Source: Yponomeuta sedellus
Lineage: Eukaryota > Arthropoda > Insecta > Lepidoptera > Yponomeutidae
Direction of reading: 5' to 3'
Length of the DNA stretch: 64,000 bases
NCBI GenBank assembly: GCA_934045075.1
Contig: OW203740.1
Location: 18,241,878 to 18,305,877 of the forward strand
The translations under genes and the position numbers were made by a program. How positions within the stretch are numbered: the first letter of the stretch is position 1; the number at the start of each line of letters is the position of its first letter. Below are positions 32,459 to 43,294 of this stretch, piece by piece. The notes beneath the pieces are model-generated. The model was given only the letters and a program-made list of their open reading frames with translations, searched no databases and had not been told where the DNA came from.

Positions 32459-32700
32459 TAAAATTCACACTAATATTACAAAGGCAAAAATTTGTGAGGG
32501 TGTGTGTGTATGTTTGTTACTTCTTCTCGTTTAAACGGCTGAAGCGATTTCAATAAAATTTTGTATGGAGTTAGTTGACACCCTGGATTAAAACATACTT
32601 CAACGTTTAACTGCGGGAAAATATCTTTTAGGTCCCTAACAAACCGCGGGTAACACCGCGGGGCAGAGTTAGTTCTATACACAAATGTTAAAATTGCGGG
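32459..32700 (+). repeat. Helitron-like or other short repeat (shared with 34225)
   Basis: Starts CTAATATTACAAAGGCAAAA and has TTTAAACGGCTGAAGCGATT, GACACCCTGGATTAAAAC and CCGCGGGTAACACCGCGGGG. The same blocks occur in the same order at 34225-34417. Confidence 0.5.
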
Positions 32701-33703
32701 CCCCAGCTGCAAACAAACCCGCGACCCTTAGTGTCAATAATCAAACGCGATGAACAATGCAGTAGTAGTCGTATTAGATAGGAATTAAAACTCTCCCGTC
32801 GATCAATCAATCGAGGATCCCCAATAGCTGATCAATCCGACGGGCGGAGTATCAGGCTGTCATGCCCAAACAAGAGCTGGCTTGCGCAAAGTGGCTCGCA
32901 GGAATGGGGTCACTTCCGAACTGAACTCACTCGCTTTCAAACCAATTTCCACTTTAATAAGCCTTGGAATCGGTTGAGTTTGGATTGCGTTCCGTAGGAT
33001 ATTCAGTTCGTGCCATATTACGAGCTACTCAAGTGATAAGATACGACACGGTCAACGGGACTAATTGACTTCTTTGAGAGAAAGACGCCTTTAAGAATAA
33101 TTAATTTCTTGGTCTCTCTACCACGTTGTTCCTTCGAGCTAGAAGTGATTGATTACCTAATGAAAGAGATTACAACGACTTTGTAATACATTTCGAATGG
33201 CAGATAACTGGATATCGATTGTGGCGACATGAGGCGTAACAATCAATGAAGTTTTACTTACCTACCTGTTGAGCGATATTCTCGGAATGTCCGATAGGTA
33301 TAACGATAAGAGCGCAATAAAACGAAGCCGTTTTGTAGTGATTCCACGAAAGACATAAGGAAAAATATGAATGGAAAAGCTAAAAATGTAATAGTTGTAC
33401 CGTTTAATTTCCAATGTAGGACCAAGCCCAAATATTATTATAACCCGAGGGCAAGGCAAGGTGTGGTTCGAGCGCTGTGAATAAAAAATTATAGTCTATC
33501 ATTAAATCATTACGTTCGAGGTTACTAGGGTAGGCAGCCACATTAAATTTATAAAATAGTGCTCAGAGATACATTAATTGTGAGACAATACCTTGAGACC
33601 CTTAAAACATTAGCATATTATGGCAGCCAGCAGTTTCATAAAATTACAAATCGTAGTTTATTATGTCAATTCAAGGTACATTACGTGTCACAGGGTACTG
33701 TGC
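32701..33703. other. Unassigned intergenic DNA
   Basis: Somewhat higher GC than its surroundings (32800-33060), no supported coding frame. Confidence 0.4.
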
Positions 33704-33985
33704 AGGGTACATCGAAGTGGCTTAATATGTTGCGTTGCTTCGGACATGTAGAGGGCATCAACGAACAAAGATTGATGAAAGAATAGAGCGAATGTGGGTG
33801 GAAGGGCCGGTAAGGGACGTCCCAGGCGGACAGACTGCGACCAAATAGGTGATGTATTAGCAAAGAGGAAGATAAAAAGTACCCAGAATCAGCGTGCATG
33901 CATGCAACGACTAATGAACGTTGATGAAGCGAAGGTGATCTGTCACGAACTTGGCAAGATGCAGTCCCTGGTCTCTGCCTCGGCG
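33704..33985 (+). pseudogene. RTE-type LINE C-terminal remnant
   Basis: Frames read LRCFGHVEGINEQRLMKE, then after a stop and frame change AGKGRPRRTDCDQIGDVL, then ACMQRLMNVDEAKVICHE. The order GHVE, RL, GRPRR-(W)-D and the R/L/M-rich end is that of the C-terminus of RTE-type LINE reverse transcriptases. Stops and frameshifts show it is dead. Confidence 0.7.
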
Positions 33986-34070
33986 GCGTCAGGCTATACC
34001 AGTCCACTGCTGGACACAGCCCTCCCCCAAAGAGCGCCACGTTGCGCTATCATAGGGGGTAATGCCCATA
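33986..34070 (-). repeat. Family C fragment
   Basis: GTCAGGCTATACCAGTCCAC then TGCTGGACACAGCCCTCCCC and GAGCGCCACGTTGCGCTATC. It sits directly after the LINE remnant, so family C may share the 3' end of that LINE. Confidence 0.6.
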
Positions 34071-34224
34071 ATCTCTGCAGAGAGGTCTCTGCCTACCTCT
34101 CTGGAATACAGGCGTGAAGTTAAGTTGTTGTACGAAGGAAGTAACACAGTTGGTTGGTTTTCTAAGTATTAGTAAATAAATGAACCAACGCAAGAAGCAC
34201 TGTTTTTGTGCGATGTGTTATATA

Positions 34225-34417
34225 GGTAATATTATAAAGGCTTCGTAAGTGAAAAAAGTTTGTGAGTGTGTGTGTATGTTTGTTTGTATCTTCTTCACGT
34301 CTAAACGGCTGAGGTGATTTAATAAAATTTGGTATAGAGGTAGCAGACTCCCTGGATTTACACACCGAAAATATCTTATTCCCATGGCAAAATCGATAAG
34401 CCGCGGGTAACAGCTAG
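34225..34417 (+). mobile_element. Helitron-like repeat ending CTAG
   Basis: AATATTATAAAGGCTTCGTA at the left, TCTAAACGGCTGAGGTGATT inside, and CGCGGGTAACAGCTAG followed by T at the right. The 5' end TC is not clear. Confidence 0.45.
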
Positions 34418-34621
34418 TAGGCTTGATAAGTACAAAACATACCAATTTTCTAACCAATCCATATAGATCCGGCAGCAAGAGCCGAGGCTACGATGCGACA
34501 CTACTAGCACCTGGATAATATAAGCAGTCTACAACCTGAAAATCTACGTCCAACTGGAGGGCACAGCACAAAAATTCTGTTAAGGAGATAGTACGAGTAT
34601 GGACATAACTTAGAAAACAGT

Positions 34622-34690
34622 CATTGGTACTTGCCCGAATCGAACGAGGACCTCTCGAATGTGAGGCAATCATTCTAGGTATCTATGCGA
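34622..34690 (-). repeat. tRNA-like SINE head
   Basis: Minus-strand B-box-like GTTCGATTCGG with an anticodon-arm-like stretch upstream. The A box is degenerate. Confidence 0.35.
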
Positions 34691-35155
34691 TACCACCGCT
34701 ATTGCAAATTTATCAATATAGTAAGATCCAAACCCACGACGCGACGTAGCATTGTACTAAAAACTATCTCAGGATCAGGAACCATTTCTAGGCAACTTCG
34801 GCACGGATTTATTTCAATCCTACGCAGACAATCAAGACAAAACGTTTATCGCGTGGAGAAAGCCAGCCAGGCACAACCGTTGTTGTGATCAAGTTCTTGG
34901 CGAGGGCAAGTTTCCTTTCGCAGTCCACCCACGCCCGCCTAAATGAGTTTTGCCTTTAAAGGCTGTGGTATTATTTACTTCTTTCCGTTTTATAGCCGCA
35001 AGTACTCGTTATTAGCAGTTTATAGTCTGTCGACGGAGCGTTAGCAATCTTTGAAACGATTCGTAGTTTCTTTGTCCGTTTCTTGAAATGACGAGTTTAA
35101 TTATTAAGGTTTTCAAGTCATACTTTGTAGGTCACGTTGATTGAAAAAATACTCT
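34691..35155. other. Unassigned intergenic DNA
   Basis: No gene recognised. The 67-codon frame at 34685 has no domain. Confidence 0.4.
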
Positions 35156-35158
35156 TAA

Positions 35159-36049
35159 GGATGACTCACACTAGACCGTGTCGGGTCCGAGCCGAGTGTC
35201 GGCCGTAGCACGGTTAACTAATATTACATATATTTTGTATGAACACCCTCACGCTATACCGAGCGGCAACCGAGTGACGGCCTAACAACGGACAGCGCTC
35301 GGAAACAACCCGGTCCCGCTTCGGCTCGGCCACGGCCTGTCGCATGAATACAGTGCCACCGAGTTGCACCCGAGTAGTCGTAGTGATGCTATAGAAGTGC
35401 ACTGACGATGTTTACACTAATCGATGTTTGGATGAAATAGGAGCCTGAAACTTTGTAATGCATTTAGTCAAATCATCTTTAATTTTCATATCTAAGATGT
35501 CAAAAGATTCTTTAGTCATTTTAAAGTAGTCCCAATATTTGTCTTCATAACTACATAGATCTTTACAAAGATTCATATATTCTCCTTTCTCTTGTCGCTC
35601 TCTACAAAGTGGATGCACGCTCCATTTCCTAGTAGTTGAAGATTCCTCAGATTCTTCGTCGTCCAGAGCGATTGCAATAGCCGCTAACTAATTCCAGGGG
35701 CATTACTACGTAAGCATCCACTGAGTTGCGCGACGTTAATTTTTACTTTTTTAAAGCTACTCCGGCTGTCAAATGCATACATTTTTTGACACTCAGGAGT
35801 CCTCTATTAAAAATCACTCGATAGAGTGGATTGCTACGTACCTAATAGGAGGGCTGGTCGTTAAAATTCAACATGATTGTAGACTAGTTAAAACACTAAT
35901 TTTGCTCGGACGAATATACTGCATCACGGTGCAACGGTAATGGCGCGGTTGAGGCCCGTCTTTGTAATTGCAGTCACGGAACCGGCTCGGTGACCGTGCT
36001 ACGGCCGATACTCGGCTCGGACCCGACACGGTGTAGCGTGAGTCATCCT
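35159..36049 (-). mobile_element. PIF/Harbinger element with 57-bp inverted ends (891 bp)
   Basis: Left and right ends starting AGGATGACTCAC pair over 57 bp with three mismatches. TTA is duplicated at 35156-35158 and 36050-36052. The ends and the region to about 35370 are GC-rich (GGCTCGGCCACGGC), unlike the flanks. A transposase N-terminal fragment remains on the minus strand. The rest of the transposase and the Myb-like partner gene are missing, so this is an internally deleted, non-autonomous copy. Confidence 0.9.
35412..35687 (-). pseudogene. HARBI1-like transposase, N-terminal fragment
   Basis: The frame is open from about 35687, upstream of its first Met at 35618, to a TAA at 35412-35414. 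It reads an acidic start (LDDEESEESSTTRKWSVHPL), then RQEKGEYMNLCKDL, YFKMTKESFDILDMKI and KFQAPISSKHRL. This order (WxVHP, GEY, F-M-ES/TFD, xPIS-xxRL) is the N-terminal part of PIF/Harbinger transposases. The DDE catalytic domain that should follow is absent. Confidence 0.75.
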
Positions 36050-36159
36050 TTACTTTGATAAATAAGAAAATAAAATAATACAGGTAAAATATATCGTGGT
36101 TTCGAACGTACCTACGAATTTACTTTGTTTTCTGGGTTACGACATGATGATGTTGTACC

Positions 36160-36345
36160 TAGTAGCAATAAGTACCAGTGGCTAACCCTGAAGGGAAATA
36201 TCGTAGGAAACCATTGTGTCCGAGGTGGTCACATACCTTGGCGTTGGAAATTGCCCATTCGCGGTGGGCACGCTTGGTAATTAAGCACTATCTCTGCGAG
36301 CAGCCTGGGCCTGTGCCCTGATGTTGGAAGTTTTTAGGCTACATG
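36160..36345 (+). repeat. Family D copy without clear head
   Basis: GGTGGGCACGCTTGGTAATT and GGCCTGTGCCCTGATG, then GGAAGTTTTTAGGCTACATG, are in the opposite orientation to 3930-4312. Confidence 0.6.
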
Positions 36346-38642
36346 AAGAAAAAGTATCGAAAAAATTATTGGTGTACCTATATCCAGCTACCTCCAGATG
36401 AATGAGCTGATGGAATTTATTGAATGTCCTAACTGTAATTTAGAATCATTACGTGGTTGCAGAGTTAGCAGTTAAGACATCAAAGATTCAACAGACCGCT
36501 GCTTAAAATCGTATAGCCGAAGTTAAAGCTGAGATAAGAAACTTTGCCACAAATTATCTTCAAAGTAAACCTTGAGCGAAAAAAGAGACATATATGGTGA
36601 CAGAGGATTTCTAAGAGCCTCTTTCAATATCAACTCTAAATTATCCTTTAACGCCTGACCACAAGACAAAGTTTTCCTCGTCCGACACCGGGTAATCTTA
36701 TCGCGTTTAACCACACAAGCTTAGTGTAAGTATCTGCCAGCTAAGCTACGTGAACCTGTGCGCAGGTGCGCTACTATCAGAACTTCTTTGTCCGAATTGC
36801 AACTCTACAAAAATTTCAGGTGGATTTGAACTGGTATATGCTTACTTGGTGGTGACTAGGTCAGACAAAATTGTTTATTGATACACGAAACCGAAAACGA
36901 AAACTCAAATATAATATAAAAGTTAAACACAAACATACACAATACAGCCACGGTTTCGTAGGAAACTTTTGAAAATTTTGAAAACCTATTTAGAGGCTAA
37001 AAAATCCACCTGTCCTTAGCACGGGTTAGTGCATTGAAAAGAATATAACTTTTGAAAATTTAAAAAAGTACTCGCTGACTGGGATCTGTTCATCTATTAC
37101 GAAACCTACGTTTTTTCTTCATTGTACACAGAAATTACAGTACCTAACAGAAATTATATAAAAATATATTACAATTGGCAATTTCTAAGAGCAATTTCTT
37201 CCAGGCAACAATATTTAACGAACAGTATATGTATTTCTGTTAAAAGTAAATAGACCACACATGGGTCTTATTTTGGATAATCCTGACAGTCTTAACTCGA
37301 TTCATTGTTTGGATCCATGGAATTTAATCTCGAAAATAAGGATGAACCATTAGTCTGAAAAAGGTTGGTACTCTTCTTCCAAGTCAATATTGGTGCTAAT
37401 GATTCAGCACCGTCAAAGGATTTGAAGTCGAAGGATTTGAAAATTCGGTTTCTCTTTGTATTTTTGGTTTTGATTAAATTATATTATTTTGCTTTAAATT
37501 TACATGTGATGTATAATAACCCGTGTTCTTAAAATATAAGTACCTTCTTCGTTTATTACATGAATTAAGTATCAAACTGTCGCGACACGGCCCCTTCCGT
37601 CGTAAAAGGTTAGCACTCGTTAATTACCCAAATGAAACTCTGTTAAGTCCCGCAGTAATGCTGGCCATAATGTTTTAATAGGACGTCTCTCGCTAAGCAG
37701 AGTTAAACAGACGACGACGCAGCGGGTCGTCAAACTCTCCATTTGAACGAAACCGTTAGTACAACGTCAAATTAATCTTTACCGATACACATGCAGGAGT
37801 TTACGACTTATGAGGACGTGTATTTTTAGAGTATTAAGTGCAAACAAGTGGAGAATGTTATACATAACTGCAGTTATGATATGACCAACAATTATAGCTA
37901 GGCATCCATAATGATCTAAATTATTTTATTGGCGAAGCCGACTATCCTCCCTTTCCTTCCTTAATAACGAAGACCGGAATGTTGCGTCAAACGGCAGTTA
38001 ACGTTGTATTAACAAATTGTATTTTAAGAATACCTAATACGGATATCAAAAATCTCATTAATTTTTGTTGATACATTTCTTCTGAAACATTTCAGTCCGG
38101 AAAATATTTTTTTTCCCCTTCTTATAGTGCTATGTTCTGTCGGAGGTAGGCTATTGTTGTGTTGAGTAATGTGTTGTGGTCACATTGACCCGCTATGTTT
38201 GGGCGGCACGATACAAGTCGATCGTGTTTAGCTGAAACACAAAAGATACAGCAGATTAACTTTGACGGAGTCCTAATTACCTAATACGGTCATTAGTATT
38301 AACATCCCGGATATCTAGGATAGTAGGATATCCACATCCAGCGATATAGGAATAAGACAAAGACATCACCTCACGACCTAAAAGGTGAGGTCATTAATAC
38401 AAATCGAAATACCCCAGCCATCAATGGGAATTGAGCACAAGACTTCTCACATGATACGAACACGTGTTATCACTGGACTAAAGAGACAGTTATTCACACC
38501 TCTGGACCTGTACTGTATAGGTATGAGGATTTCCTCTTTTTGGCTCTCGCTAAAACAAGACAAAAAAGTCTTGATCACTTTTTCAGAGTCATAAAAACTT
38601 CTATAAAGTTCACGTAATAAAAACCTATCCTTCCTACCTGAC
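36346..38642. other. Intergenic DNA with one family A end
   Basis: A family A end fragment lies at 36975-37045 (AACCTATTTAGAGGCTAAAA, CTTAGCACGGGTTAGTGCAT) with the core deleted. A GC-richer stretch (37590-37750) has no frame. No gene supported. Confidence 0.45.
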
Positions 38643-38953
38643 CTGAGTGCTTAGTGCGAGTTTTTTAACTACTCGATCGCTTTAACGTAAACTCATATTT
38701 CTATGGCATCGAGGAAGCGCCACCTAGCGACAAGAATGGAAATTAAAATTGCTGTGTGCGAGTTGTAATGGTTTACGTTGAGAAGTGAACACGTTTACCA
38801 GCCAAAACACGAATAAACGCGAGTGCGAGTTGTACTGTGACAGCGTTTCGCCAGTTCGTACGGTTAACTTACTCATACTCACTACTCTACGCTCGATTAC
38901 CGCGGTAGTAAAGTCACTCGATTGGATCTGTCAAACTCGCACTAAGCACTCAG
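38643..38953. mobile_element. MITE with CTGAGTGCTTAGTGCG ends (311 bp)
   Basis: The left end (38643-38663) and the reversed right end (38933-38953) are identical over 21 bp. No clear target duplication. The 63-codon frame inside has no domain. Confidence 0.75.
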
Positions 38954-39559
38954 AGGTGTTGTGTGGGCACGTGTAGGTGCCATTACATTCCCCCTCTTTC
39001 ATTCGTTGACAATGAGCGATCGACGCCATTCTTTTCGGAGCCGGAATATTTTCGGATTCAAGTGTCATTGACACAGGATTGAATTTGAGCACCATTAGCT
39101 TTAGAAGCAAACATTTTGGCTCTTTATTGGAAGCCCGGTAATTAGGCGTTGGTTGAGAAACGGCTAATGAAGAAAGGTTACAGAGGTGGTTGACATGTTA
39201 AAGTATTCCTTTGTTCGTATGCAAGGCACAATACCTACCCCAGAGAAATACATATTCAAAACGGTAAAAGTCAAACATTTCGCAACGGTCGTAATCCCAA
39301 CACACAATTTTAAGTTATTGGTGTTGCAAAAGTTATCTACACTCAATTGCACATTTTTCGGTGAATGTACGAATAACGATGCAGTCATTGAACTTAATCC
39401 GAACAATTTTGTGTGTACAATCTGACTTAACATTGTTTATAGTCAGTCAGGCGCATTTCTTATCATTGATTTCCGTCACGCTATAGAGCCCAGCGAGTCA
39501 ATTAATTAATAATCTGCGATAGCTCTTGAGGTGAGTAGTAAAACAGTGACAATCGACTA
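38954..39559. other. Unassigned intergenic DNA
   Basis: Overlapping frames on both strands at 39164-39433 show no domain and are not called. Confidence 0.4.
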
Positions 39560-39563
39560 AAAG

Positions 39564-39837
39564 TGTGACGATGCAAACCTCTTCACACCATTTTTATTTC
39601 TTTTTCCATCTATCATTTTTAAATATTTAAATTATGTACGTCACACATTCTTCGATTTCCCTCATTTTTCATACACTACTACTTTACGCTTTGACCAGAT
39701 CTGACTTTTTACCTGCTTCTCCGTTTATCCGTTTTTATCCAGTTTTCTGTTAATATTACTACAATTCTACAAATAAAACCACACCTAAAGTCGTTCCAGA
39801 GTTTATTTATTAATTATTAAAGTTATAAAACGTTCCA
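39564..39837 (+). repeat. 5' LTR
   Basis: TG...CA ends; contains CAAATAAAACC, a possible polyadenylation signal, near its 3' part. Confidence 0.9.
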
Positions 39838-39838
39838 C

Positions 39839-39850
39839 TGGCGCCCAACG
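39839..39850 (+). promoter_or_regulatory. Putative primer-binding site
   Basis: TGGCGCCCAACG, one base after the LTR, starts with TGG, the complement of a tRNA 3' CCA end. The exact tRNA was not identified. Confidence 0.65.
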
Positions 39851-41740
39851 ATAATAACGAAACCCAACGTCACCCCAAGGCTTGATACGCTGAGACGACA
39901 AAGCCCACCCACCGCGACTACGCTGCGAGTGCGAAGGCAAATACGAGTACGATTACCACGATTATACGTGTGCACAATCGTCGAACTGCTGCTGCTGTTT
40001 CATACCCACGACCCACGACCTCATACATCACAGACGCATCCCTTGGAGCTCCCCAGCGTTGCTCAAGGGTTCTGTCGGACTTCTCCGCCGCCCCCAACTT
40101 TACCCACAAGACCTGCAAGATTTTTTTTTTGTTAAGTGTTGTTGAGTGTTTTATAAATAAAATATTAAATTAATTTTAAAGTGCGACTTGACTTCTGGAC
40201 CACAAGGTAATTCATCATAACTACTCATTGACCATTCTTCACTAACTAGATTCACCCATAGTAACAAATTTTTTCGGCCCTAATAAAAGTCCTATTCTAT
40301 CTATCTGCACCCCACCTAACCGAAACATACCACAGTTAGTATACACCAACAGTATACAATCAATAACTTCTACACGCATTTACCAGACAGTTACACAACC
40401 ACAGGCTGCTCACTAGCAGTTCCATAGACCTCGGTAACCTGGAATTTATAATTCCAGGTGGGACTGGTTACTAACTTACGTTGCCTCAGGAGAGTATCCT
40501 GGGTAATTACACGTAGACAGCCTAGCTTTACCCTCTAGGTCTTCGAGGCCGACTCGAAGGTAAGGCGAAGCTGCACTCATACAGTCTATTGATAACAATA
40601 TTATATTATTAAAATTTAAATTATAATTATTTACAAAATCTTTGCAAACCAAATTTCTAGACGTCAGTAATTCTGACACCATTCATTGTCATAAAATTTT
40701 TCAAAATTCAAAACAAAACCTCCACAGGTTAAACCTACAAGGAACTCTTTGGCAATAAAATAAAAACTCTCACCCTCACCCCATCCTTACCTCATTACTA
40801 AAATAATTCCTAACCTCTTTTTTTATAGTATCCGTACTCTTTTTAAATATTTAACTGTCAATTTGTACAAAACCTACCAAATGCCACCTTTTTATAGTTC
40901 TAATTTTCTGTATATATATTCACCACATTACCTTTTCGGACACATTTGCGTCATACTATTTGTCTATTTATTTATTAACTATACACTTACACCACTATCC
41001 TCCAGGACATTTGCTAACCAATTTTTTTTATAACAATCCAAACATTCAATCAGGTGCGGCGACAACACGTTAAATAAGCCTAGGTCAATTAATTTACTTA
41101 TCGTTACTTACCTAACGCATTACGGTGTTTACCCCACCATAGCTCTTCTACGACGGATTCTACCCCGTCGGGTACTATGTACCCAATATTATAAATATTG
41201 TTAAAATGTAAATAACTTTCATAGAGCGGGTTGTGACTCAATAAATAAGCCTTACCACTACCGAATACCAGCGGGTGGTAACTGGCTAAATAAGCCTATT
41301 ACTAATTTAGGCCAGTTTCTGGATAAATCTAATTTAATAAAAATAGATTTTGTCTATACTGAATGAACGTCTTCACCTTCACTTTAGATGAAGACAATGC
41401 TAGGTGATGCATGCTAGGGATGAATGATAGGTGATGAATAAAAGTGGAACTGCCTAATGTAAATATTCATTGTAGATATCACCCCACACCTTCTAAATTT
41501 TTTTTTCATCGCCCATCTTTTATATTTTATTTTATTTTAATATTTAAGAATAACAAAATTTATTTACTTACCATCCCACATCCCTGACCTTCATCGACTT
41601 TACTCTCGACCTTGACTTTAAATTTTAAATTATATAAGTTAACTTGACTATATTTTTTAGAAAAAAAAAATTTTTTTTAGATATTTTTTTTAAATAAATA
41701 TATCTAAAAAATATTTTTTTTTACCGGTGCCCCCGGGTAA

Positions 41741-42014
41741 TGTGACGATGCAAACCTCTTCACACCATTTTTATTTCTTTTTCCATCTATCATTTTTAAA
41801 TATTTAAATTATGTACGTCACACATTCTTCGATTTCCCTCATTTTTCATACACTACTACTTTACGCTTTGACCAGATCTGACTTTTTACCTGCTTCTCCG
41901 TTTATCCGTTTTTATCCAGTTTTCTGTTAATATTACTACAATTCTACAAATAAAACCACACCTAAAGTCGTTCCAGAGTTTATTTATTAATTATTAAAGT
42001 TATAAAACGTTCCA
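41741..42014 (+). repeat. 3' LTR
   Basis: Same length as the left LTR and identical on reading. Flanked on the right by AAAG. Confidence 0.9.
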
Positions 42015-42305
42015 AAAGGAGGTATTTTTCGCTGCTGGCTTATCTGCCTTATAAACAGAAAGTTTGGACAAGGCCTGGAATTGTAGCAGTGTCTACTTAC
42101 GTGTTATACTAACCCCATATACCTACATCCGAAACACAGGATTTACTCGTCAATACGAGCATCTTTTACAATGGAGACAAGTAACAAATGCCGAAAAAAA
42201 TATCAGCCGATCAACCAATCTACAATATAAGTTACAGTTTGCGGCATTGAAGTCTTCAAATTGACTAGTAGAATCCCTCATATTATACGTTATGCCTCAT
42301 ACGAT

Positions 42306-42500
42306 AAGCCGTTTGTGCCGGCTGTCATGTAATGGCAGTCGTTAAGCCATGTCGGAGGCCTTATGGGCGGCTTGATAACTTCTCACCATAGAGCCCGCCA
42401 CTGTCTTACAATCCTCCACCAACCTGGACTATGGCCTAAACTTCCTGTGATGCAGAAAGAGATCCGTGCCCCAGCAGTGGGGACATGCAAAGGGTTACTA
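42306..42500 (+). mobile_element. Family B SINE, 5'-truncated
   Basis: TGTGCCGGCTGTCATGTAAT, GGCCTTATGGGCGGCTTGAT and CCCAGCAGTGGGGACATGCA, without the 5S-like head. Confidence 0.75.
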
Positions 42501-42924
42501 TCATCAATGATACCCCTTATTTAGTATTATATATGAAGCTGTTGTAATTGTACGTAAAAAAGGATATGAGACAGTACAAATAAAGACACGCGAAGTATAT
42601 TGGAATGACAGTTCTAAACTGACGCGTCAAAAAAACCCCGATAGCAATTGAAACCCAGTCTTATCAAATAATGTCGATTTACGTATGCAATGTAAAGTTT
42701 ACAATAACGTGAAAGGTAGCACGTGTGCACACACACAGACGTCACACAAGTGTTTGTGTTGCGGTGCTCTTTGTCTGGGTGGAACAAAGGCGGTCGGCGC
42801 GAACGCTGGCCGAGTATTGGAAGGTACCTACTTGTCGTTCTTTTGGCACGAGACTTGCCTTTGAAAAGTGATAGCGGTCAGCGATGTGTTTTTAGGGTTC
42901 GACGATGATTTTTTAAAAAAAAAA
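42501..42924. other. Unassigned intergenic DNA
   Basis: No gene. Adjoins the 3' end of the LINE, where an A-run (42914-42927) lies. Confidence 0.4.
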
Positions 42925-43203
42925 AAAGATAAAAAGTATTTATTGCCATAAAAAGGTACAGTTTTACTTATAATCTGACCCCCACACTAGGCAAGGCCTG
43001 TCACGTGGGGGATGAGAAGTGTTTACCCGATTACCTAAAAATACGGCGGTACACTATAACTTTATTGAAAATATTGTTTTCTGTAAATACAAAATAAGCA
43101 TAAACTAAAATATAAAAAAAAAAAAAAATACGTTTAAAACTACTTAATAGCTGTAAGATAGTGTACTTAAATCGAAACTGAAATTTAGATTGTGAATGCA
43201 TTG

Positions 43204-43214
43204 TGGTGTGTGTG

Positions 43215-43251
<37 letters not shown>

Positions 43252-43276
43252 GTGTGTGTGTGTGTGTGTGTGTGTG
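43204..43276. repeat. TG dinucleotide microsatellite in the LINE 3' UTR
   Basis: About 35 TG units with three interruptions (GCG, TCTG, GAGGG). Confidence 0.95.
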
Positions 43277-43294
43277 GGACTACTCTTTAATTTA

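Larger units (their letters stand above)
39564..42014 (+). mobile_element. Non-autonomous LTR retrotransposon (2,451 bp), apparently young
   Basis: Two 274-bp direct repeats beginning TGTGACGATGCAAACC and ending AAACGTTCCA lie at 39564-39837 and 41741-42014. I see no difference between them. AAAG is duplicated at 39560-39563 and 42015-42018. A primer-binding-site-like TGGCGCCCAACG begins one base after the left LTR. The 1.9-kb inside has no gag or pol frame. A 12-bp AT stem (TTTTTTAGATAT) sits before the right LTR, where a purine tract would be expected but is not obvious. It presumably depends on a related autonomous Ty3-type element elsewhere. Confidence 0.9.

Noticed and set aside
35214..35402. 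62-codon frame in the GC-rich end of the PIF element
   Set aside because: Subterminal transposon sequence without domain; only the 35412-35687 frame shows family similarity.
39164..39433. 89- and 79-codon frames on opposite strands
   Set aside because: Mutual shadows with no domain evidence.
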